A DNA stretch of 55,718 bases from Deltaproteobacteria bacterium (GCA_007693595.1 REDI01000009.1:1-55718), one strand, 5' to 3'; shown: positions 1 to 8,903, counted from the stretch's first letter. Notes: a model not told the origin generated them from the sequence alone. A program made the numbers and translations.

Positions 1-55
1 GTCCGAAGTTGAGGCGACTACGGTCCCCAAGGTCCGAAGTTGAGGCGACTACGGT
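1..55. repeat. 24-bp direct repeat, two copies
   Basis: Two identical 24-base copies lie at 1-24 and 32-55, separated by seven bases (period 31). The left copy starts at the window edge, so further copies may lie outside. No open frame with believable composition crosses them. Two copies are too few to call an array. Confidence 0.8.
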
Positions 56-72
56 ACGTCGAGCCCGCAACT

Positions 73-122
73 CCACCCCCTTCGAGTTCGCCACCCCCTT
101 CGACTTCCCCCCCCCCCTTCGA
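73..122. repeat. C-rich imperfect tandem repeat
   Basis: Three degenerate copies of an 18-19 base unit, a C run followed by TTCGA, lie between the 24-bp repeats and the first gene. The third copy carries a long C tract. It is low-complexity leader DNA with no coding signal and is probably slippage-prone. Confidence 0.6.
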
Positions 123-205
123 CCCCCACCTCCCCGGTGACCCACACTACATCTCTTCCTCCGAGATCCGCCCTAGCGCGCGCTACACTCACGCTGGAGG
201 TGCCC

Positions 206-2002
206 GTGGCCCGACCGCTGCTGTGCTTGTCCCTCGCCCTGGCTTCGACCGCTCACGCGGGCACCTTCGTGGGCACGGTCGGGGGCGAAGGGCTGGACTG
301 GGCCTCGGACCTGGCGGTCGCGCCGGATGGGGATCTGATCCTGGTCGGGGCGGTCCACGCCGATACTCCGCTTCCCGCGGCGGACCTCAACCTGTTGATC
401 GCCGACGAGCCAGGGGATCATCGGGGCTTCGTCGTCAGGCTCTCGCCGGACGGGAGGCGGATCCGGTGGCTCTCGCTGTTTCCCGCCGAGACCTTCGTGC
501 CGTCGGTGGTCGCCGTCGACGAGGAGGTGATCGTGTTGGGCGGAGACCCGCTGTCGCGCATGGCGAGCCTCCTCCCTCCCCTCCACAGCGACTATGGTCG
601 CGCGGCGGTGGTCGTGCTCGACGCCCAGGGGCAGACGGTGCTCGGCGCGCGGGGGGGACCTCCGAACGTGCCGCGTGGGCTGCGCACACGCGATGAGGAG
701 CACATCGGCTATCAGGCCGGGCTCACCGGCATCGCCCTGCACGACGGCGCGGTCTACGTCACCGGCAGCACCTCGGGCACGGGCCAGGCCGGCTACCTCA
801 TGCGCTACGACACCCAGACGCTCGAGGTCGTGGAGTTCGTCGATCGCCCGGATCCGGGGCGGCTCTGGACGATCGACCTCCATCGATCCGCCCCGGACCT
901 CTGGGAGGGCCTGTTCTGGAGGTACGACCACACCGATCCCGACGCCGAGTTCCACCAAGGCGACTGCCGCGTGGACCTCAAGGGCAACCGCCGGGGCGGG
1001 CAGGTCGTGGTCAGCGACTTCGACGGAGGCACGATCTTCGGGAGCTTCGACCTCCAGTATGACTTCAACTGCACGGATCGTTGGTTCCCCGCCTTCGACG
1101 CGGTCATCGCCGCGTGGGATCTCGACGGCAACCTCAAGTGGGTCACCAATGGCCTCGAGCGTCTGATCAGCGAGCCCGATCAGGGGCCGCGCGCGATGGT
1201 CTTCGATCCGGTACGTCAGCGGCTGATCGTCGCGCTCTGGCAGCACGGATCGAACGTCTCCCGGCTGCCGGGCACGCTCGTCGGCGACACCGGCAACATC
1301 TCGATCGGCTGGGTCGGCAGCCTCGATCCGCGCACGGGCGAGGTCGAGAGGGCGTGGTACCAGCACGCCGTCCGTCAAGGCAGCAACGGGGAGTGGAACG
1401 ACGACGGCACCGTCGCCCGCTGGCCGCAGAACTCTGGCAACACGATCCACGATCTCGCGCTCGACGCGCAGGGGCGGGTGCTGGTGCTCGCGACCGGCGG
1501 CAACCGCATGTTCACCACCTCCGACGCCCTCATGGACTGGCCCGAGGACCTCTGGGGCGGGCACACCACGCTCACCGTGCTCTCCCCCGAGCTCGACGAG
1601 GTCGTCTACGCCACGACCCTGCGCGCGCCCCGGCTCGACAGCCCCGGCAGCGCCCCCGCAGCGCTCGCGCTCAACCGACACGGCGTGTTCCTCTTTGGAC
1701 GCGCCGCCGCCGCGGACTTCCTGAGCGTCGGCGCCGATCTCGCTCCTTGGACGGGCGGGGTCGGCGGGCGGGGGGCGCTCTATCTCGCGCGGATCAGCCC
1801 CGAGGACCTCCCCTTCGAGCCAGAGTCTGTCGAGGAGCCCCAGCCGGGCGACGATCCTGATCCGGGGGGCGACCCCGAGGTGGGCGAACCTCTCGAAGAC
1901 GCCCTCGAGGCCTCGGAGGGAGGCTGCGGGTGCGTGAGCGCCGGGAGCAGCGCGCTGTGGGTGTCTCTGCTCCTGGTCGGCCTGGTCCGACGTCGGCGCT
2001 AG
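206..2002 (+). CDS. Exported beta-propeller-like protein with MYXO-CTERM-like tail
   Basis: This is a 598-residue exported protein of unknown function. I start it at the GTG at 206 because GGAGG lies five bases upstream; the longer in-frame ATG at 137 would place charged residues before the signal peptide. Residues 1-18 form a signal peptide ending AHA. The body repeats short units of the type LAVAPDGDLILVG and MRYDTQTLEVVEF, typical of SBBP-like beta-propeller proteins. The C-terminus has an acidic Pro/Gly linker, a CGC motif (Cys574 and Cys576), a hydrophobic helix and a final RRRR. That layout matches MYXO-CTERM sorting signals, so surface anchoring is likely (inference). Two 24-bp repeat pairs flank the gene. 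Confidence 0.85.
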   Translation: MARPLLCLSLALASTAHAGTFVGTVGGEGLDWASDLAVAPDGDLILVGAVHADTPLPAADLNLLIADEPGDHRGFVVRLSPDGRRIRWLSLFPAETFVPSVVAVDEEVIVLGGDPLSRMASLLPPLHSDYGRAAVVVLDAQGQTVLGARGGPPNVPRGLRTRDEEHIGYQAGLTGIALHDGAVYVTGSTSGTGQAGYLMRYDTQTLEVVEFVDRPDPGRLWTIDLHRSAPDLWEGLFWRYDHTDPDAEFHQGDCRVDLKGNRRGGQVVVSDFDGGTIFGSFDLQYDFNCTDRWFPAFDAVIAAWDLDGNLKWVTNGLERLISEPDQGPRAMVFDPVRQRLIVALWQHGSNVSRLPGTLVGDTGNISIGWVGSLDPRTGEVERAWYQHAVRQGSNGEWNDDGTVARWPQNSGNTIHDLALDAQGRVLVLATGGNRMFTTSDALMDWPEDLWGGHTTLTVLSPELDEVVYATTLRAPRLDSPGSAPAALALNRHGVFLFGRAAAADFLSVGADLAPWTGGVGGRGALYLARISPEDLPFEPESVEEPQPGDDPDPGGDPEVGEPLEDALEASEGGCGCVSAGSSALWVSLLLVGLVRRRR

Positions 2003-2119
2003 GCGAGGGCCTTCGTCGAAGGAGCGCAGGACAGGGCTGCCCGCCCACGCGCCTTCGAGCGTTTCCGCGAGGCCGAGAGGCTGGGGACACCACGCCGTGC
2101 AGCTTGGCAGGCCGCCTAG

Positions 2120-2172
2120 GTCCTCCGCAGCCGACTCCGGGTAACCGGGTCCTCCGCAGCCGACTCCGGGTA
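2120..2172. repeat. 24-bp direct repeat, two copies
   Basis: Identical 24-base copies lie at 2120-2143 and 2149-2172 with a five-base spacer (period 29). They sit in the 273-base gap between the exported propeller protein and the type III polyketide synthase. Their sequence differs from the 24-bp pair at 1-55. They could be a regulatory site or simple duplication. Confidence 0.8.
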
Positions 2173-2275
2173 GCCTAGCCCTCCTTCCACGCGCATCGGG
2201 GCAGGCGCTCCGCTCTACCCGCTGGGATGCCTTCTCCCCGGCCGTTACACCCACGGTATCCACCGAGAGGCTCCC

Positions 2276-3331
2276 TTGCAGATCGCCGCTGTCGGCACCG
2301 CTCTTCCCCCCCACCGCTACAGCCAGCGTGAGCTCGTCGATGCGCTGACCCGACTGTGGATGCGCAGCCACCACAACCCTCGGCGCGTCGAGCAGCTCCA
2401 CCAGGCGGTGCAGGTCCAAGGGCGCCACCTCGCGCTGCCCCTCGAGGGCTACGAGGCGCTGCGTGGCTTCGGCGACAGCAACGCGGCCTGGCTCCGGGTC
2501 GGCCTCGACGTCGGGGAGCAGGCGGTCCGAAGCGCCCTGGCGCAGGCGGGGCTGGAGCCCGCTGAGGTCGACGCGATCTTCTTCACCACCGTCACCGGGG
2601 TCGCCGCCCCCAGCCTCGACGCCCGCCTGGTCAACCGACTCGGCTTCCGCCCCGACATCAAACGCACGCCCATGTTCGGCCTGGGTTGCGTCGCCGGCAC
2701 GGCAGGGATCGCCCGCATGGCCGACTACCTGCGCGCCTTCCCCGACCAGGTGGCGGTGCTGCTCTCGGTCGAGCTGTGCTCCCTCACGCTGCAGCGAGGC
2801 GATCTCTCGATCCCTAACCTGATCGCGACCGGCCTCTTCGGCGACGGGGCGGCTGCGGTGGTGGGGATCGGCAACGCCCGATCCATCGAAGGGCTAGGCC
2901 CCCACGTCCTCGCCAGCAAGAGTCGCTTCTACCCCGATACCGAGCAGGTGATGGGCTGGGACATCGACGACGGCGGCTTTCGCATCGTGCTCGCCGCGAC
3001 GGTGCCCGACATGGTGGAGCGCTACCTCGGCGACGATGTCAGCGCCTTCCTCACGAGCCAAGGGCTCGACCGCGAAGCCATCACCTCATGGGTCTGCCAC
3101 CCCGGAGGTCCCAAGGTCCTCCGGGCCTTCGAGCGGGCGCTCCGGCTCACCGAAGACGATCTCGCCATCACCTGGCGGTCCCTGTCCGAGGTCGGCAACC
3201 TGTCCAGCAGCTCCGTGCTCTTCGTGCTGCGCGACACCCTCGCGCAGCGCCGGCCGGCCGCCGGCTCCCTCGGGATGATGCTCGCGATGGGTCCTGGCTT
3301 CTGCGCCGAGCTCGCCCTCCTCGAGTGGTAG
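2276..3331 (+). CDS. Type III polyketide synthase (chalcone/stilbene synthase family)
   Basis: The 351-residue protein should condense an acyl starter with malonyl-CoA units to give pyrone, resorcinol or phloroglucinol-type products. The full catalytic triad of the family is visible: Cys138 in GLGCVAGTAG, His275 in CHPGGPK and Asn308 in GNLSSSSVLF. The FGDGAAAVV thiolase-fold motif is also present. Length is normal. Translation starts at TTG 2276 with GAGAGG five bases upstream. The genes that follow encode an acyl carrier protein and a fatty acyl-AMP ligase, which suggests a long-chain fatty acyl starter delivered on the carrier protein (inference). The exact product cannot be read from sequence. 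Confidence 0.93.
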   Translation: MQIAAVGTALPPHRYSQRELVDALTRLWMRSHHNPRRVEQLHQAVQVQGRHLALPLEGYEALRGFGDSNAAWLRVGLDVGEQAVRSALAQAGLEPAEVDAIFFTTVTGVAAPSLDARLVNRLGFRPDIKRTPMFGLGCVAGTAGIARMADYLRAFPDQVAVLLSVELCSLTLQRGDLSIPNLIATGLFGDGAAAVVGIGNARSIEGLGPHVLASKSRFYPDTEQVMGWDIDDGGFRIVLAATVPDMVERYLGDDVSAFLTSQGLDREAITSWVCHPGGPKVLRAFERALRLTEDDLAITWRSLSEVGNLSSSSVLFVLRDTLAQRRPAAGSLGMMLAMGPGFCAELALLEW

Positions 3332-3643
3332 GCCTTCCCCGCGCTGACGGCGCCCACGCAGACTAGGTCCAGAGCTCCGACTCGCACGATGGGTCCGACC
3401 ACGGCGCGTCAGGGGGAGGTCCTTCGCGTGGGCTCGCCCGACCAGGGCCGGGCATGGTGAGGCCTCCAGCGTCCGTCGTAGACGACCTCGACGAAGCACC
3501 GAGCGTGTAGGCGAGCTCGCGATGGCTCTCCTTGTGGAGGGTGACGCGCTGCGCTACTCCTCTGCAACCCGAGCCCCGTCTCTTTGGGGCTGAGCCCCTG
3601 CTCTACCGCGCGCGCCTCGCCAGAACACCTAGCTGGAGTCCCG
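3332..3643. other. 312-base intergenic region with alternative hairpins
   Basis: This gap separates the type III PKS from the acyl carrier protein gene. No convincing gene is present on either strand. Near its end a GGGGCT segment (3586-3591) can pair with AGCCCC on its left (3572-3577). It can alternatively pair with AGCCCC immediately to its right (3593-3598), although that hairpin has a very short loop. No T tract follows, so an intrinsic terminator is not supported. Confidence 0.45.
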
Positions 3644-3895
3644 ATGAAGGCCCGAGCGATCAAGGACCGCATCCTACAGCTCGCTCGTGACGAGCTCGGG
3701 ATCGCCCCCGACGACCTCGAGGCCCTCGCGAGCCAGGACCTCGCCCACCAGCTCGACAGCGTGCAGCGGCTCACCCTGGTCGTCGCCATCGAGGATACGT
3801 TCGAGGTCTGCCTGGACCCCGACGATGAGCGAGTGCTCGCCACCCTCGACGACGTGGTCGCCCTGATCGTCGCCAAGGCCGCGGAGCCTGCGTGA
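3644..3895 (+). CDS. Acyl carrier protein
   Basis: This is an 83-residue acidic carrier protein. Ser39 in the LDSVQRL motif is the expected 4'-phosphopantetheine site (DSV instead of the commoner DSL). It is followed by the helix-II recognition segment VVAIEDTF. The start is ATG 3644 with CTGGAG five bases upstream; a longer reading from 3584 adds residues unlike carrier proteins. Its stop overlaps the GTG of the downstream fatty acyl-AMP ligase by three bases, so the two are translationally coupled. The likely role is to receive an acyl chain from that ligase and pass it to the type III PKS upstream (inference). Confidence 0.93.
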   Translation: MKARAIKDRILQLARDELGIAPDDLEALASQDLAHQLDSVQRLTLVVAIEDTFEVCLDPDDERVLATLDDVVALIVAKAAEPA

Positions 3896-5655
3896 GCACC
3901 GCTCAACTCGAGCGCCCCCCGCTGCGCCGATCGGAGGGTCCCACGACCCTGGGCGCTTGGCTCCACCACGCCGCGGACCACGCTCCGCCAGGCCATGGCC
4001 TCCGCTTTCTCGATCGACGTGAGCGTCCCACCCTCCTGGACTGGGCCGAGGTGCACCGTCGCGCGCGCGCCGCCGCCGGTACGCTGCAACGCAAGGGGGT
4101 TCAGGCCGGCGATCGGGTCGCGATCATCCTCCCGACCGCCCCCTCCTTCACCGATGCCTTCTTCGGCTGCCAGCTCCTCGGAGCCGTCCCCGTCGCCCTC
4201 TACCCTCCCGTGCGCCTGGGGCGGCTAGAGGCCTACCACGCCCAGACGGCTGGGATGCTTCGGTGCGCCAAGGCCAGGCTGCTGATCACCGAGCCGCGCA
4301 TCCACCGCTTGCTCGGGCAGACCCTCGCCCGCTTCTCCCCCTCGCTCGGTACGCTGGACGCCACCACGCTATCCCAGGGTCCGACAGCTTCAATCACCAC
4401 TTCCCATCCGCATGACCTGGCGATGATCCAGTTCAGTTCGGGGACGACTCGGGATCCCAAGCCCGTGGGGCTCACCCACGCCCAGGTGCTCGCCCAGACC
4501 TTCGCCTTGATCGATGAGGTCCTGTCCACCGGACCCGCCTCGAGCCGGGCGGGCGTGAGCTGGCTGCCGCTCTATCACGACATGGGTCTCATCGGCTGCA
4601 TCTTCCCAGCGCTGTGTCTGGGTGCCTCCCTGACTCTGCTCCCCCCCGAGCTCTTCCTCGCCCGACCCGCTGCCTGGCTTCGAGCGATCAGCGACTATCA
4701 AGGAACGGTCTCGCCGGCCCCAGACTTCGCGTATCGCCTCTGCGTTCAACGCATCTCCGAGGCGGAGCTCGACGGCCTCGATCTCTCCTCGTGGAGCCTC
4801 GCCCTGAACGGCGCCGAGCCGGTTCGGCCCTCGACGCTACGCGCCTTCTCCGAACGCTTCGGCCGGTGTGGCCTGCGCGCGACGGCCCTCACCCCGGTCT
4901 ACGGTCTCTCCGAGGCCGCGCTGGCGGTCACCTTCTCCGAAGCCGCGGCGCCCCCCCGCATCCTGACCTGCGATCCCGACGCCCTGGCCGAGGGTCGCGT
5001 GGTGCCTGGCCCCGAGGGCGTCGAGATCGTCTCGGTCGGCCGACCCGTGCCTGGGTTCAGCCTCGAGGTGCGGGATCCCCACGGCGAGGTATTGCCCCCA
5101 CGCCGAGTGGGGAAGCTGTGGGCCAGGGGGCCGTCCATCATGGAGGGCTACCTCGACCGCGACGATCAGCCCCTCGAAGACGGCTGGCTCGACACCGGCG
5201 ATCTGGGGTTCGTACATGATGGGGAGCTCTACATCGCAGGACGCGCCAAGGACGTGCTCATCCTGCGGGGCCGAAACCACGCCCCCCACCTCGTCGAGAA
5301 CGCCGTCGACGAGGTCGAGGGCGTTCGGCAGGGCTGTGCCGTCGCGGTCTCGGACGTCCTCGAAGACGGCGAGGTCCTGCTGGTCTTCGTCGAGGTCCGC
5401 GCCCCCCACCCAGATCAGGCCCAGGCCTGCGCCGAGGCGATCCGAGCGGCGACCGGACTGCGGCCGGACGCGATCCTGCTGCTGGAGCCGGGAACGCTCC
5501 CTCGCACCTCGAGTGGAAAGCTACGCCGCGCCGAGACCCTACGGCGCTATCGCCGCGATGAGCTGGCGCCCCCCCAGGCGATCACCCCTTGGGGTCTGGC
5601 CAAGGCCTTCGCCAGGAGCGGGCTGGGCCGGCTCGGGTGGATCGTGGAGGGCTGA
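3892..5655 (+). CDS. Fatty acyl-AMP ligase (FAAL-type adenylate-forming enzyme)
   Basis: The 587-residue enzyme activates a carboxylic acid as its adenylate. Residues 181-186 (FSSGTT) form the phosphate-binding A3 motif. YGLSEA, TGDLGF and RAKDVLILRGRN follow in order, with the catalytic Lys near the end in TSSGKLRR. The GRNHAPHLVE stretch resembles the GRNHYPQDIE motif of FAALs, which load carrier proteins rather than CoA. The start is GTG 3892, overlapping the stop of the acyl carrier protein gene; that neighbour is the obvious acceptor. FAAL versus FACL assignment depends on an insertion that I judge only by motif likeness. Confidence 0.9.
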   Translation: MSTAQLERPPLRRSEGPTTLGAWLHHAADHAPPGHGLRFLDRRERPTLLDWAEVHRRARAAAGTLQRKGVQAGDRVAIILPTAPSFTDAFFGCQLLGAVPVALYPPVRLGRLEAYHAQTAGMLRCAKARLLITEPRIHRLLGQTLARFSPSLGTLDATTLSQGPTASITTSHPHDLAMIQFSSGTTRDPKPVGLTHAQVLAQTFALIDEVLSTGPASSRAGVSWLPLYHDMGLIGCIFPALCLGASLTLLPPELFLARPAAWLRAISDYQGTVSPAPDFAYRLCVQRISEAELDGLDLSSWSLALNGAEPVRPSTLRAFSERFGRCGLRATALTPVYGLSEAALAVTFSEAAAPPRILTCDPDALAEGRVVPGPEGVEIVSVGRPVPGFSLEVRDPHGEVLPPRRVGKLWARGPSIMEGYLDRDDQPLEDGWLDTGDLGFVHDGELYIAGRAKDVLILRGRNHAPHLVENAVDEVEGVRQGCAVAVSDVLEDGEVLLVFVEVRAPHPDQAQACAEAIRAATGLRPDAILLLEPGTLPRTSSGKLRRAETLRRYRRDELAPPQAITPWGLAKAFARSGLGRLGWIVEG

Positions 5656-5719
5656 GGGCGTATGTCCTCGGCGTGGGGTAGAGGTGTCATACCGGCTTTC
5701 CCCTTCGATCGGAGCGCTC

Positions 5720-7390
5720 ATGCCGCGACCCCTGCTCGTGATCCACACCGCCGGAAGCCAGGTTCAGATGGGCCGACAGCACGCCGAGATTCTACGGGAG
5801 TACGGCGGCTACCGGGCGGCGACCGACTATTACCCCCGACTGGCCTGGCGCATGCTGGCAGCGGGCACCCACACCCGAGCGGAGCGGGCGGCGATCAAGG
5901 CCCTACGACCGGCCTTCGACGCGGCGGTACACCGGCTCTTCCGCGACCGTCCCCAGGACCTTCAGGACCGCTCGACCGCCTTCTATCAGGCCTTGACCGG
6001 GGATCCGAACCTCGCGCGCTACGTCTCGGTGATGGACGTCTTCCAGAACGCCGTGGGTCTGCTGGGCCGGATGGGGCTTATCCCCCACCTCGCCAAGATG
6101 GCGCGCGCGCCGGGCTGCTCTACGCTGATGGCCTGGCACGACGGCACCCGCGACGGGCGGCTGCTGCACGCCCGGAACTTTGACTTTCCCGGTGTCGGCG
6201 TGTGGGATGAGGCCCCGGCCGTGGTCTTCTGTCGCCCGCGCGAAGGGCTTCGGTACGGCTTTCTGACGATGCGCGGCGCGGATGTGCCCGGAGTCTCGGC
6301 CTTCAACGAGGCGGGGATCTGCGTCACGGCCCATACGCGGCTCCACCGCGCCGTCTCGACCAAGGGGGCCTCGATCGTCGACATCGGCCACGAGGTCGCG
6401 CGGAGGGCCTCGACCTTGGAACAGGCCATCGCGATCGCGGGGGAGCGCCCCTGCGCCTCGACCTGGGGCCTGGCGATCTCGTCGGCGCGCGAGCACACCG
6501 CGGCGGTGGTCGAGCTGACCGCGCACGGGGCTCGCGCGATCCCCGCCAAGGCCGGTGAGCCCTATCACTGCACCGCGAACCTCTACGCCCACCCCGACCA
6601 CCAAGCCGGCGAGATCGCCCCGAACGCCGCGTGGGTCCACGACTGCGCTGGCCGGGCAAAGAGCTTGCGCCGCCACGGCGCCCGCCGTGGGCACGACGTG
6701 GCCTCGATGTGGTCGATGCTGGGGGACCATGCCGACCCGGACCACCCCGAGCACCTGCGGGCGGGTGGCGCCTGCCTCGCGGCCCCCTACACCGTGCAGA
6801 GCCTCGTCGCCGACCTCTCGATGGGCCAGCTTCATACGAGCGTCGGCTCCTCCCCGACCGGGCACGGGGCCTACGCCACCCTCGACCTCGACTTCGGCGC
6901 GCCCGTCGGCGGGCGGACTCTCGAGGCGAGCACCCCGCCCACGAACCCCTCCCGCTACGCCTCTTCCGAGGCCCACTGCGCCTATGTCGAGGCCGTTCGA
7001 CTCGAGCAGCGGGCCGCCCCTCGCCCCGAGCTGCGCGCCGCCCTCGAGCGCGCGGCCTCCCTCGACCCCGATGAGTCGAGCTACCTCTTCCTCGCTGGCG
7101 TCGCTCGCCTCTCCGACGGAGAGGTGCAGGGCGCCCGCGAGGCCCTGAGCGCCGCGCTCGAACACGAGCCCAACCGCTTTCGCAGGGGGCAGATCCACCT
7201 CTGGGCCGCCCGAGCTAACGACCTGGCAGGCGCGCGCGCCGAAGCCGTCCACCACCGCGCCCGACTCCTGGACCTCGATCATCCGCACCTCGGACCGCTC
7301 AAGCGACGAGCCCGTCAAGAGCGTCCCTTGTCCCTTCGCCACGCCGCTCGGATCGCCATCCACCCGGCCCTGGTCGAGGCGACCCTCTAA
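5720..7390 (+). CDS. C45-type Ntn hydrolase/acyltransferase with C-terminal helical repeats
   Basis: This 556-residue protein belongs to the autoproteolytic C45 family related to isopenicillin N acyltransferase. Such enzymes cleave themselves before a Cys, which becomes the nucleophile and hydrolyses or transfers acyl-amide bonds. The signature is GCSTLMAWHDGTRDG followed by HARNFDF, giving Cys133 as the predicted N-terminal nucleophile. An extra segment of about 140 residues at the C-terminus looks like helical TPR-type repeats (EALSAALEHEPNRF). The start is ATG 5720 with GGAG upstream; the frame is open far upstream but overlaps the ligase gene. In this locus it could acylate or deacylate the fatty product (inference). 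Confidence 0.85.
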   Translation: MPRPLLVIHTAGSQVQMGRQHAEILREYGGYRAATDYYPRLAWRMLAAGTHTRAERAAIKALRPAFDAAVHRLFRDRPQDLQDRSTAFYQALTGDPNLARYVSVMDVFQNAVGLLGRMGLIPHLAKMARAPGCSTLMAWHDGTRDGRLLHARNFDFPGVGVWDEAPAVVFCRPREGLRYGFLTMRGADVPGVSAFNEAGICVTAHTRLHRAVSTKGASIVDIGHEVARRASTLEQAIAIAGERPCASTWGLAISSAREHTAAVVELTAHGARAIPAKAGEPYHCTANLYAHPDHQAGEIAPNAAWVHDCAGRAKSLRRHGARRGHDVASMWSMLGDHADPDHPEHLRAGGACLAAPYTVQSLVADLSMGQLHTSVGSSPTGHGAYATLDLDFGAPVGGRTLEASTPPTNPSRYASSEAHCAYVEAVRLEQRAAPRPELRAALERAASLDPDESSYLFLAGVARLSDGEVQGAREALSAALEHEPNRFRRGQIHLWAARANDLAGARAEAVHHRARLLDLDHPHLGPLKRRARQERPLSLRHAARIAIHPALVEATL

Positions 7391-7471
7391 GCCCGCCCCC
7401 GTGTGGGTTGCGAGCCTTGTCCATCTTCTCGCCCGACGGTCATCCCCCCGAATCAACCGAGAGTGCGCCCC

Positions 7472-7693
7472 ATGGACCTCCTCCGTGCCCTTTTCATCCT
7501 CCACGACGCCGTCGCGGTGCTCGACCTGACTGCCCGAGGCCTGAGCAGGGGGCGCGGTCGCATCCCACAGACGATCCTGGCGATCGTCAACCTGGGGAGC
7601 GTCCCCATCCGTACCGCCTTCGCCCTCTGGATCTGCTGGAAGCACGAACAAACCCAAGCCCAATTCAAAGGTCCTGCCCATGCCCTCCATTGA
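7472..7693 (+). CDS. Small membrane protein, unknown function
   Basis: The 73-residue protein has no family I recognise. It contains hydrophobic stretches at about 2-18 (LLRALFILHDAVAVLDL) and 34-53 (TILAIVNLGSVPIRTAFALW), with an Arg-rich loop between. I start it at ATG 7472, which has GAGAG about eight bases upstream. Its last 14 bases overlap the start of the alpha/beta hydrolase gene in another frame, so the two are probably co-translated. It lies inside the candidate PKS locus and may be a partner of the hydrolase (inference). Confidence 0.6.
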   Translation: MDLLRALFILHDAVAVLDLTARGLSRGRGRIPQTILAIVNLGSVPIRTAFALWICWKHEQTQAQFKGPAHALH

Positions 7694-8903
7694 ACGCCGT
7701 CAGATCCTCTGGATCCTCGCGGGGGTGACCGCGCTCGGGCTGCCCGTGGCCCTGCTGTGCTTCGGGTCCCTGCCCGCCCTCTTCCCGACCTCCCTGCGCG
7801 CGCTCGACGCCGACTGGGAGCCCTACGCCGATCGCAGCCAGCGTCGCCTCCCGGACACAGCCTGCGGGCTGACCGAGCTCCGAGCGACCCACGGGGCGCC
7901 CTGTGAGCCTGCCCGACCGAGCGTCGTCGAACGGGCCGAGGTCACCTTTCCGACTCCTCCCACCTTCCCACCGAGCGAGCTCAAGGGCACGCTCCACCTA
8001 CCCCAGGGTCTCCCCGGCCCCCGCCCCGCCGTCGTGCTGCTCCACGGGAGCGGCCCCCAAGACCGCCACGGCCGCGCACCGGGCGAGCTGGTCCGCGCCT
8101 ACGACCAGCCCCTCGCGGTCCTCGACGCGCTCGCAGCGGATCTGGCTCGCAGGGGCCTCGTGGTGCTTCAATACGACAAGCGAAGCTGCGTGACGTGCTA
8201 TCCTCAGCTTCGCAAGGTCAACTTCAGCCAGTTCTCCTTCGAATACTTCCTCGAGGACGCCCACGCCGCCGTAGACTACCTCGCGGGCCGACCCGAGGTC
8301 GATGGCCGGGCGATCGTGGTGGTCGGGCATAGCCAGGGCGCGACGTTCGGCCTCCACGTCGCCGAAGCCGACGATCGAGTCCTCGCCGCCGCCATGCTCG
8401 CCGGCTTCAGCGGTACCTTTCGCGACACGGTCATCGGGCAGCTCGAGGGCCTCGCCGCGCAGCGCATGCGTCAAGGCGACCTTATCCAAGGCGCCGCCAT
8501 CAAGGCGCAGGCCGCGACCATGGCGCTGTGTATGGATCGCATCAACACCGTGCACGATCCCGATGACCGCTGCATGGGTGGGGGCGTCACCCTGGCCGCC
8601 CTCTACGAGTACGAAGTGCTCAATCGACGAACGCTACACCTTGTCGGCTCGCTCGACAAGCCCCTGTTCTTCCTCTCGGGCACCCTGGATCTCAACGTGC
8701 CGCCGGCCGAGCTGGCGCGCTTTCGGCAGGCCGCCCAAGGCCGCGACGCCGAGTTTCACCTGATTTCGGGGATCGGTCATGGCTTGACGGACCTGCACCA
8801 CCCCCCGTCGCCTCCAGAGATCGACCCCCGTGTTCTCGACGCGCTGGGGGCCTTTTTGGGCAGCGTGTCGGCGCCTGAGCCACCCGAGCTTCCGGTCGAG
8901 TGA
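7680..8903 (+). CDS. Membrane-anchored alpha/beta hydrolase
   Basis: The 407-residue protein has an N-terminal hydrophobic anchor (about 9-30) and then an alpha/beta-hydrolase domain. The oxyanion segment is LLHGSGPQ near residue 122. The nucleophile elbow is GHSQG with Ser218. The acid is probably Asp in GTLDLNV, and the His lies in GIGHGL. A catalytic triad is therefore complete. The start overlaps the preceding small membrane protein gene. It closes the + strand run that starts with the type III PKS, so an ester or amide on the product or its precursor is a possible substrate (inference). Confidence 0.88.
   Translation: MPSIERRQILWILAGVTALGLPVALLCFGSLPALFPTSLRALDADWEPYADRSQRRLPDTACGLTELRATHGAPCEPARPSVVERAEVTFPTPPTFPPSELKGTLHLPQGLPGPRPAVVLLHGSGPQDRHGRAPGELVRAYDQPLAVLDALAADLARRGLVVLQYDKRSCVTCYPQLRKVNFSQFSFEYFLEDAHAAVDYLAGRPEVDGRAIVVVGHSQGATFGLHVAEADDRVLAAAMLAGFSGTFRDTVIGQLEGLAAQRMRQGDLIQGAAIKAQAATMALCMDRINTVHDPDDRCMGGGVTLAALYEYEVLNRRTLHLVGSLDKPLFFLSGTLDLNVPPAELARFRQAAQGRDAEFHLISGIGHGLTDLHHPPSPPEIDPRVLDALGAFLGSVSAPEPPELPVE

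Noticed and set aside
1-55. CRISPR array
   Set aside because: Only two copies with a seven-base spacer, and no cas gene in the window.
173-2428. Very long open frame on the minus strand
   Set aside because: It is the antisense shadow of the exported propeller protein in GC-rich DNA; its product is Arg/Gly/Pro-rich with no domain.
5903-7690. Long minus-strand frame opposite the C45 gene
   Set aside because: Composition is low-complexity and no family motif is seen; the + strand gene has clear catalytic motifs.
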